Assembly (NCBI GenBank): GCA_947259495.1
Contig: CAMYLV010000038.1
Location: 1,789-50,782 of the forward strand
Direction of reading: 5' to 3'
From: an uncultured Desulfobacterales bacterium
Lineage (GTDB): Bacteria > Desulfobacterota > Desulfobacteria > Desulfobacterales > JAHEIW01
DNA length: 48,994 nt
The position numbers were made by a program, and so were the translations under genes. Below the pieces are notes generated by a model that was given only the letters and a program-made list of their open reading frames with translations, ran no database searches and was not told the origin of the DNA. Positions within the stretch are counted from its first letter, which is position 1; each line of letters begins with the position of its first letter. Positions 43,084 to 48,994 of the stretch are shown here, in pieces.

Positions 43084-43515
43084 ATGGCTGAGAATTTTGA
43101 TCCGATTATCATTGCCTTTTGCTGCAATTTCTGAGGGTACACAGCGGCGGACCTGGCAGGTTCGATGCGATTGCAATATCCGACAAATGTAAAAATTGTT
43201 CGGGTTCCCTGCACCGGAAAAGTCGATGTGATTCATATCATGCGGGCCTTTGAAAAAGGTGCCGACGGCGTTGCCGTCATCGGGTGCCTGGAGGGCGAGT
43301 GCCATTTCAACGCCGGCAACCTGATGGCACGCAGACGGGTGGAGCAGGCTCAGAAAGTATTGGAGACGGTCGGCGTCGGTGGCGAACGGGCCCAAATGTA
43401 TAATCTGTCATCCAGTGAGGGCCCCTTGTTTGCACAGTATGCGACCGCAATGACCGAAAAGATAAAAGCATTAGGCCCCAACCCGATCCGGACTGCGAAA
43501 AACAAGGCGGCCTGA
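43084..43515 (+). CDS. mvhD: Selenocysteine MvhD (hydrogenase iron-sulfur subunit)
   Basis: 143 residues with the TGA at 43132 read as Sec17. ATG 43084 follows CTGGAGGAAAA. The N-terminus FDPIIIAFCCNFUGYTAADL matches MvhD/VhuD (FCCNWCxYxxADL), the Sec replacing the third Cys; downstream are the conserved CTGKVDVIHIMRAFEKGADG, GCLEGECHFNAGN and RMEQAQ-like helix. MvhD carries a [2Fe-2S] cluster and links HdrA to its electron donor. VhuD of Methanococcus is a known selenoprotein, which supports readthrough. Conventional calling gives only a fragment from 43165. No hydrogenase mvhAG genes are present, so its partner is probably HdrA with MetVF. Confidence 0.93.
43132..43164 (+). promoter_or_regulatory. 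Sec UGA codon and putative SECIS hairpin in mvhD
   Basis: UGA at 43132-43134. CGGACC (43148-43153) pairs with GGTTCG (43159-43164), with one G-U pair, around loop TGGCA, 13 nt after UGA: a compact bacterial SECIS-like hairpin. Confidence 0.65.
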
Positions 43516-43641
43516 AGAAATACAGTGAATATTGACTATTGATTATTGAAGATTGACATGTGGGAAATAGTCAAATTTGAATTAGAAAATAGACAATTGT
43601 TTAAATCCTAAACGGACAATTGGAAAGAGAGGTCCTGTTCA

Positions 43642-44310
43642 ATGATTGTTGCGGATAAGAAACCAATTGAGGAAATCATCGAATACCTGAAAGATCACAA
43701 GAACATCCTGGTTCTGGGCTGCAACGAATGCGTGACCGTTTGCGAGGCCGGCGGCAAAAAAGAGGTGGGCGTTCTGGCTTCGGCCTTAAGGATGTATGCC
43801 AGCAAAGAGGGCAAAGAGGTCAAGATCGATGAAATGACCCTCGAACGACAGTGTGATCGTGAATATCTGGATGAACTACGGGATTCGATCGATCAGTATG
43901 ATGCTGTGGTTTCCCTTGCCTGTGGAGTCGGGGTTCAATTTACCGCCGAGCAATACCACGACAAGCCGGTGTACCCGGGCGTGAACACCTGTTTTATGGG
44001 TGCGACCGAAGAACGCGGTTTGTGGACCGAACGCTGCCAGGGCTGCGGACAGTGTATTCTGGCAACAACCGGGGGCATCTGCCCGGTGGCGCGCTGTGCT
44101 AAACGGCTATTCAACGGTCCCTGTGGGGGTTCGACCACCGGTCGATGTGAGATTAACACCGAGGTCGATTGCGCCTGGCAATTGATCGTTGATCGGCTCA
44201 AAGCCCTGGATAGACTTGACGAATACGAAGAGCTGTGCCCCCTGAAGGACTGGTCAACAGACAGGGCCGGGGGGCCCAGAAAAGTCGTAAGGGAGGATGT
44301 GCAGCAATGA
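43642..44310 (+). CDS. metV: MetV, zinc/Fe-S subunit of methylenetetrahydrofolate reductase
   Basis: 222 residues, MTHFR C-terminal (MetV) family. Cys-rich: LGCNECVTVCEAGGKKEVG near residue 25, SLACGVGVQFTAE, NTCFMGATE, then ERCQGCGQCILATTGGICPV with ARCAKRLFNGPCGGS. In Moorella and other acetogens MetV partners MetF, and the pair associates with HdrA/MvhD-type subunits. GAGAGG lies 9 bp before ATG. Its stop overlaps the metF start (ATGA). Confidence 0.93.
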   Translation: MIVADKKPIEEIIEYLKDHKNILVLGCNECVTVCEAGGKKEVGVLASALRMYASKEGKEVKIDEMTLERQCDREYLDELRDSIDQYDAVVSLACGVGVQFTAEQYHDKPVYPGVNTCFMGATEERGLWTERCQGCGQCILATTGGICPVARCAKRLFNGPCGGSTTGRCEINTEVDCAWQLIVDRLKALDRLDEYEELCPLKDWSTDRAGGPRKVVREDVQQ

Positions 44311-45239
44311 CAACAAAGACACCGAGTAAACTGGAAAAGATTCTCAGCGAAGGGCACCTGGCCGTTACTTCCGAGTGCGGTCCACCCCGCGGCAGCAATC
44401 CCGAGCACATCATTAAAAAAGGTGAGTTGATCAAAGATCATGTGGATGCCGTCAATATTACTGACAACCAGACCTCAATGACGCGCTTATGCAGTCTGGC
44501 CGCCTGCATCCGCCTGAAACTGATGGGTTTGGAACCGGTGCTGCAGATGGTCACGCGCGATCGCAACCGCATCGCACTGCAAAGCGACATTCTCGGTGCG
44601 GCTTCTTTTGACATCAACAACATTTTGTGTCTGTCCGGCGACCATCAAAGCTTCGGGGACTGCCCTCAGGGCCAGAATGTGCATGATATCGACTCAATTC
44701 AGCTGATTCAAGCTGTGCGGCACATGCGTGACGAGGGCAAATTTTTGGGCGGTGATGAACTTGAAGGCCGGCCCCAGATGTTCGTGGGCGCTGCGGCCAA
44801 CCCTTTTGCCGATCCCTTTGAGATCCGGGTGCCGCGCCTGGCCAAAAAGGTCGCCGCCGGGGTAGAATTCATCCAGACCCAGTGCATTTACAACCTGGAT
44901 AAATTTGAGGAGTGGATGAAAGGCGTGCGCGAGCGCGGTCTGCATAAGAAATGTTACATTCTGGCCGGCCTGACCCCCATGAAATCAGTGGGCATGGCCA
45001 AGTACATGCAAAAACGCGTACCGGGAATGGACGTGCCGGATGAGGTGATCAAGCGTCTGCAAGGGGTCGATAAAGGCAAGCAGGCTCAAGAGGGCGTAAA
45101 AATCTGCATCGAATCCATCCAGCGCCTGAAAGAATGTGAAGGCGTTGCCGGATTCCACGTTATGGCCATCGAGTGGGAAGAAAAAGTGCCCGAGATTGTG
45201 GAGGCCGCCGGCCTTTATCCCAGACCAAACGGCAATTAA
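44307..45239 (+). CDS. metF: 5,10-methylenetetrahydrofolate reductase
   Basis: 310 residues from ATG 44307, which overlaps the metV stop and follows GGGAGG at 10 bp; the longer frame from 44235 would run inside metV. TIM-barrel MTHFR with TSECGPPRGSNPEHI (catalytic Glu region), VNITDNQTSMTRLCSLAA, NILCLSGDHQSFGDCPQ, VGAAANPFADP, FIQTQCIYN and ILAGLTPMKSVGMA. It reduces methylene-THF to methyl-THF in the methyl branch of the Wood-Ljungdahl pathway, or the reverse during acetate oxidation. Shorter than NADH-dependent MetF with fused regulatory domains, as expected for the MetVF type. Confidence 0.95.
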   Translation: MTTKTPSKLEKILSEGHLAVTSECGPPRGSNPEHIIKKGELIKDHVDAVNITDNQTSMTRLCSLAACIRLKLMGLEPVLQMVTRDRNRIALQSDILGAASFDINNILCLSGDHQSFGDCPQGQNVHDIDSIQLIQAVRHMRDEGKFLGGDELEGRPQMFVGAAANPFADPFEIRVPRLAKKVAAGVEFIQTQCIYNLDKFEEWMKGVRERGLHKKCYILAGLTPMKSVGMAKYMQKRVPGMDVPDEVIKRLQGVDKGKQAQEGVKICIESIQRLKECEGVAGFHVMAIEWEEKVPEIVEAAGLYPRPNGN

Positions 45240-45323
45240 AATCAAATTATTCGTCTCGGCCTAATACACTTTTGATGTGAATATTCGCTATCATACCGAA
45301 CTTGATGTATGTGGCTTTGATAA

Positions 45324-45827
45324 TTATCTGGATGGGTCGGACGTGATCTTTGCCACCCCCCTGGACGCTATGCCAGGTTCGTTATTTTTAGCAGAGCCGA
45401 ATGGTACCTTTGACTTCCGGGTTGATTTCTTCGGTTTTGCCGTTTGCTCGGCGCTTGTTGACAGCATCTGGTCTGTTTGAGAAGCCGCATCTTCTTTGGG
45501 CTTGATTGTGCACTTACCTTCAAAAATGACCCCTGCATCAATTAGTACGACGGGCGCATCGAGGTCGCCATACACGCGCGCCGGGGGGTGAAGTTCAATG
45601 CGCTCTGTGGCGCGAACCGATCCTTTTATTTCACCTTTGATCGTGGCGGTTCGGACAAAAACGTCGGCATGAATCACGGCATCTTCGCCGACAACGATCG
45701 CACCGGCGCGGCTTTCAATGGAGCCCTTAGCATGGCCGTTCATAAACAATGAACCTTCGAATACAAGGTTTCCTTCCAGGACTACCTGCGGTCCCAGCAT
45801 TTGAATATCCTTGTCTATTTTTTTCAT
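45324..45827 (-). CDS. Bactofilin (polymer-forming cytoskeletal protein)
   Basis: 167 residues from ATG 45827, 10 bp after GGGAGG. The central ~100 residues are the bactofilin beta-helix with its regular short hydrophobic repeats (LEGNLVFEGSLFMNGHAKGS, VVGEDAVIHADVFV, ATIKGEIKGSVRATERIEL). The Lys/Ser-rich C-terminal tail is disordered. It polymerises without nucleotide and scaffolds cell-shape or envelope processes. It lies downstream of a MinD-like ATPase on the same strand with about 36 bp between them. Convergent with metF. Confidence 0.92.
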   Translation of the reverse strand: MKKIDKDIQMLGPQVVLEGNLVFEGSLFMNGHAKGSIESRAGAIVVGEDAVIHADVFVRTATIKGEIKGSVRATERIELHPPARVYGDLDAPVVLIDAGVIFEGKCTIKPKEDAASQTDQMLSTSAEQTAKPKKSTRKSKVPFGSAKNNEPGIASRGVAKITSDPSR

Positions 45828-45863
45828 ATGTCGCGTCCTCCCTTTCCGGCCATTCATATAGTG

Positions 45864-47141
45864 CTAATTTTTTTGGGAGAGAATGGCTGCAAAACGTGCT
45901 AGCGGTTGTTTGAACCTGACCTTTGGATCATAGGTCGCCTCCGGGTAAAAAAATCGTGTGGACATATGCTGTATGCTCCGGGCGGCCTTTATGCGTGGAG
46001 CGGCGAGAAGCAGGGGCCTTTTTTTTGCCTCTGCCGCACGCAGTGCGGCTCTTTCATAGGTGATGGCCCCCAGATATTCAGGTTTGATGCGAAATTTGCC
46101 TTCACGAGAATTGATCTTTTCATTAGCTGCTTTTGTGAGCGTATTAAAAAGTTTGAATCCCTGGCGAAGATTACTTACCTGGTTGATTACCAGCATCGGC
46201 GAAAAGATCAACTGAGGTTCATAATTGGAGAGCCTTTCTTCCAGTCTCTCTTCGATCTCTTTAAATCGGGAAAAACCGGCTTTTGTGCAGGCATAGCCAC
46301 TGATGAAGTCCTGGGGGGTGGTCACAATAATCGTATGGTCAGCGGCCAAGGCAAAATCCATCACCATACGGGATATGCCGGCTCCCAGGTCGAAGATGGC
46401 GAATTCGTATCGTTGACTTATTTTTTTAAAATGGTTGATAAATTTTACCTTCTGGGCATAGTAAAGATTCGCCAGTTTAAATTCTCCATACGAGCTGGCA
46501 ATAAAATCAAAGCCATACTTTGTGCGGAAAAGAAGCTCAGCCATATTTTTTTTATTTTCCAGGAAATCCATCAGGTGGCACTTTGGAAACATTCCCAGCT
46601 TGTTTGAGACATCCGCATTGCCCAGGTCAGCATCGATGAGCAGAACCTTGGCGCCTTTTTTAGCCAGGCAGTAGGCCATGTTGATGGCAATATGGGTTTT
46701 ACCGACACCTCCCTTATTTGAGATTACAGAGATAGTGCATGGCCCGCTTCTGTCCCCTTTGGTGGTTTTGGCGATAGTCTTAGGGGTTGTCTCAGGCTGG
46801 TGGTTTTTGACACCAAGCTCTCCAGCGTATCCGTTTCCATAATACCTTTTCAGTGCGATAGAGAGCGAATTTTGCGGGGCAACTGCAGGACGAACCCTGA
46901 ACCCGGTCAGCAATTCCAGGCTTTTAATTGCGACCGGCTCTTCCGGTGTCATCATTGCTACCAACAGAAAATTATCAACCACGCGGATGGGCAAGGCCTG
47001 GCGCCGTATAGCCATTTCCGGTGCAAGCAGGCTAAGCGCAGACGGTTCGATGGCTTCACGAAGCGGATCGACAAAGGGAGCCTTCAATCTTTGGGCCTTT
47101 ATCTTCGCTATTTTCGTGTCGTTCTCTGATCGCTCCGGCAT
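45864..47141 (-). CDS. MinD/FlhG-like ATPase with N-terminal MshEN-like domain
   Basis: About 425 residues from ATG 47141; the frame is open to 47270, and neither start has a strong ribosome binding site. The N-terminal ~100 residues (APFVDPLREAIEPSALSLLA, LPIRVVDNFLLVAMMTPEEP) match the MshEN/type II secretion E N-terminal fold, which can bind c-di-GMP. The ATPase follows with the deviant Walker A SNKGGVGKTH, IDADLGNADVSNKLGM and DLGAGISRMVMDFA. A basic C-terminal extension ends the protein. Probable spatial-positioning ATPase, perhaps for the bactofilin encoded next or for a pilus/secretion apparatus elsewhere. Confidence 0.85.
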   Translation of the reverse strand: MPERSENDTKIAKIKAQRLKAPFVDPLREAIEPSALSLLAPEMAIRRQALPIRVVDNFLLVAMMTPEEPVAIKSLELLTGFRVRPAVAPQNSLSIALKRYYGNGYAGELGVKNHQPETTPKTIAKTTKGDRSGPCTISVISNKGGVGKTHIAINMAYCLAKKGAKVLLIDADLGNADVSNKLGMFPKCHLMDFLENKKNMAELLFRTKYGFDFIASSYGEFKLANLYYAQKVKFINHFKKISQRYEFAIFDLGAGISRMVMDFALAADHTIIVTTPQDFISGYACTKAGFSRFKEIEERLEERLSNYEPQLIFSPMLVINQVSNLRQGFKLFNTLTKAANEKINSREGKFRIKPEYLGAITYERAALRAAEAKKRPLLLAAPRIKAARSIQHMSTRFFYPEATYDPKVRFKQPLARFAAILSQKN

Positions 47142-47544
47142 TGAATAAACTTTTGATCTTTGCTCAGAAAGTGCAGTGTTAGGCCAAGTTACAAAACTTT
47201 TTTGGGGGCCGTGGCTGTTTCGCTGAAGGATAAGGATAAGGACTTGCTTTCTGGAGACATGGTATGGCAAAGGTTTGTTTGTTTGTCAAGAAATTATCGC
47301 CACAACATGTGGTGTTGGCCGAAATGAGTTATGCGCTGCCGCCAATAACACTCGCCGCTTCATAACAGGTAGGAAAGGTCCGAGTATTTGTACCGCTTTT
47401 GGGCTAAATGGTTTGACAGAGGCCGGAGGCCTGAGGTAAATTTATGATATTCATCTAGTATCCACAATAATTACATTAATTCTAATAGCTTAGATTATAT
47501 CGAAATATCGAATTTGACCCCATCAGTCCGTGGAGCAGCATATC

Positions 47545-48693
47545 GTGGTTCGAATCGCGTCGTTCAATGTCGAAAACCTTTTCGAACGGCCCAAGGTGTT
47601 CAATACGACCGATTGGTCTATCGGGCGGTCAGCATTGAATGCTTATCAGAAAGTGAACACACTGTTTTCAAATCCGGTTTACAGCGTTGCTGATAAACGG
47701 CGAATTCTTGACTTACTAGTTGAGCTGGACATCTATTACATTAGCAGCAATGGAGCCATCCGGCGCAAACGCACTAAATCTCCTCGCTGGGCTTGGCTTA
47801 GAAAAAATCGAGGAAAGTTTGATCGGCAGCCCAAGGATAATTCCAAAAGCATCAAAATTATCGCAAACGGCCGTGATGATTGGATTGGCTGGGTCGAGTT
47901 GGCCAAGGAGCCGACAAATGAAATCAGTACACAGATGAAAGCAAGGGTTATCCGGGATGTTGGTGCCGACATCATCGCAATTGTTGAAGCTGAAGACCGA
48001 CCATCGCTCGCGTGGTTGAACAAAGAGCTGCTCGGGGAACTCTACAAGCACGTCATGCTGGTCGATGGAAATGACGAACGCGGAATTGACATTGGAATCA
48101 TGACGCGCAACAATTTCGAGGTTGAGTCAATTAAGTCCAATATCGACGCGGAAGATTCGCTCGGCACTGTTTTCAGCCGGGATTGCCCACAATACGAGGT
48201 GCGCACACCAAATGGTACGGTGATTCACGTTCTGGTGAATCATTTCAAATCTCAGACTGAGGGTGGAGGTCAGAAGCGCCAGCGCCAGGCCGCTGAGGTG
48301 CGCAGAATTGTTAATGACTTGGTTGCCCAAGGCCAACATGTCATTGTTCTTGGGGATCTCAACGAGGGTCCCGCGGCGGCTGGCCGGCAAGCAGAAAACT
48401 TGATTGGTCTATTCAACGATGATAGTCCGTTGGTCGACTGCTACTGGATTCCAGACTTCCAAATTGGCAATCGGCCTGGCACCTTCGACTCGTGCAGTTT
48501 ACGCAAAAGATTTGACTACATTCTGATTTCGCAGAGCTTACGGCTCAAATTCATTGGAGGGGGGGTATTTCGCAGAGGGCTATGGGGTAGCCGGAAAACC
48601 CGACCGACTGCCTGGAATACATACCAGAATATGACGAAATCCATAGAGCAAGCCTCTGATCATGCGGCCGTTTACATTGACCTGAATATTTAA
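47545..48693 (+). CDS. Endonuclease/exonuclease/phosphatase family protein
   Basis: 382 residues from GTG 47545, 9 bp after GGAG; GTG 47530 overlaps that site. EEP-fold motifs: ASFNVENLFERP, IIAIVEAEDRP (metal Glu), NHFKSQT, VIVLGDLNEGPA (Asp/Asn), KRFDYILIS and ASDHAAVYIDL (catalytic Asp-His). The family hydrolyses phosphodiesters in nucleic acids or phosphatidylinositides; this one has no signal peptide and an unusual insertion at about residues 60-125 with a basic SPRWAWLRKNRGKF segment. It stands between long AT-rich DNA and two repeat elements, which suggests recent insertion. Confidence 0.88.
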   Translation: MVRIASFNVENLFERPKVFNTTDWSIGRSALNAYQKVNTLFSNPVYSVADKRRILDLLVELDIYYISSNGAIRRKRTKSPRWAWLRKNRGKFDRQPKDNSKSIKIIANGRDDWIGWVELAKEPTNEISTQMKARVIRDVGADIIAIVEAEDRPSLAWLNKELLGELYKHVMLVDGNDERGIDIGIMTRNNFEVESIKSNIDAEDSLGTVFSRDCPQYEVRTPNGTVIHVLVNHFKSQTEGGGQKRQRQAAEVRRIVNDLVAQGQHVIVLGDLNEGPAAAGRQAENLIGLFNDDSPLVDCYWIPDFQIGNRPGTFDSCSLRKRFDYILISQSLRLKFIGGGVFRRGLWGSRKTRPTAWNTYQNMTKSIEQASDHAAVYIDLNI

Positions 48694-48726
48694 GCAAGCC
48701 AGGCAACCAGTCGGCTGAATCTTATT

Positions 48727-48826
48727 TATACCATTTCCCATAATAATGTTCCGGAATACGGAAGTGCGGCATAACGGGTTGTAAAAAAAACGTTTGGATA
48801 CCGGATCGTTTTTTAACAACCCCTAT
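48727..48826. repeat. Dispersed palindromic element, copy 4
   Basis: Full copy: TATACCATTTCCCATAATAA, TTCCGGAATACGGAA palindrome, GGGTTGT plus A-run arm, loop, T-run plus AACAACCC arm. Placed about 35 bp after the nuclease gene, where it could terminate transcription. Confidence 0.8.
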
Positions 48827-48891
48827 AAAATCCTTCCATTTTGATCTTTTGTGCTATCTGACTTGACTGTACAAAGCGAATTCTTATTATC

Positions 48892-48989
48892 TAGGAGCCA
48901 TTTCAAAACCCCGTTTCAGCCGATTTGCGGCTTTTGTAAAGCGCTAAGCTTGTTGCGCTAATCCGCCTGAGGCGGAGAAAACTCGGGCT
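48892..48989 (+). repeat. 98-bp structured repeat, copy 2
   Basis: Matches 23028-23125 with one visible difference (TAGG against TAGA at the start). Here it lies in intergenic DNA at the window edge. Sequence diverges immediately after the shared CTCGGGCT, defining the right boundary. Confidence 0.85.
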
Positions 48990-48994
48990 AAGGC

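Overview
The window reads as a chromosomal segment of a strictly anaerobic, probably sulfate-reducing member of the Desulfobacterota (Desulfobacterales-like). That is an inference from gene content: a Wood-Ljungdahl type methylene-THF reductase with HdrA/MvhD partners, a NuoEF/RnfB-type electron-transfer cluster, a siroheme decarboxylase of the alternative heme pathway, a PEP-CTERM protein, two sigma-54 promoters and three in-frame UGA selenocysteine codons. No dsr, apr or rRNA gene is present, so sulfate reduction itself is not shown.

Layout. 1-2500: a decayed margin with gene remnants (cyclase N-terminus, IS110 transposase C-terminus, Fe-S protein C-terminus), a PEP-CTERM gene with its own sigma-54 promoter and terminator, and a small CPGC protein. 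2542-19564, all on the minus strand: MBL-fold hydrolase, PepA, B12-binding radical SAM protein, AhbB-like siroheme decarboxylase, then a regulatory/redox block (2Fe-2S thioredoxin-like protein, two GHKL ATPases, PHP protein, two DRTGG proteins, a HydS-like [FeFe]-hydrogenase relative) embedded in a purine and methylthioadenosine salvage set (MtnA, adenine deaminase, two MTA/SAH deaminases, purine nucleoside/MTI phosphorylase). 20247-25706, plus strand: NuoE, a third DRTGG protein, NuoF, a selenocysteine RnfB fused to a GltD-like flavoprotein, and an RseC-like membrane protein. 25750-32750: ClpS, HU, PilZ, glycosyltransferase, ferritin-like protein, and two tandem GcvH-like proteins with a duplicated Cys4 module. 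32959-38011: broken SLC13 transporter, GC-rich SDR, zinc-ribbon protein, and an archaemetzincin/NtrC/histidine kinase operon. 38500-45239: Sec-HdrA (HdrA-GltD-HdrA fusion), Sec-MvhD, MetV and MetF. 45324-48693: bactofilin, MinD-like ATPase with an N-terminal MshEN-like domain, and an endonuclease/exonuclease/phosphatase protein.

How it fits together. Two flavin-based electron-transfer modules dominate. The HdrA-MvhD-MetVF operon is likely to couple methylene-THF reduction to other redox carriers. The NuoEF-RnfB/GltD cluster is likely to exchange electrons between NAD(P)H and ferredoxin, with the divergent HydS/DRTGG/PHP/GHKL block as its probable sensor set. In all three selenoproteins the UGA replaces a family cysteine in or beside a predicted Fe-S site, and each UGA is followed by a plausible bacterial SECIS hairpin. 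The MTA/SAH deaminases, phosphorylase and MtnA outline a route from methylthioadenosine via methylthioinosine to methylthioribulose-1-phosphate.

Intergenic DNA is rich in structure: a dispersed palindromic element of about 100 bp (four copies plus a fragment), a near-identical 98-bp repeat whose first bases form the nuoF stop codon, and at least seven inverted pairs of short repeated words. Several gene remnants lie beside these elements.
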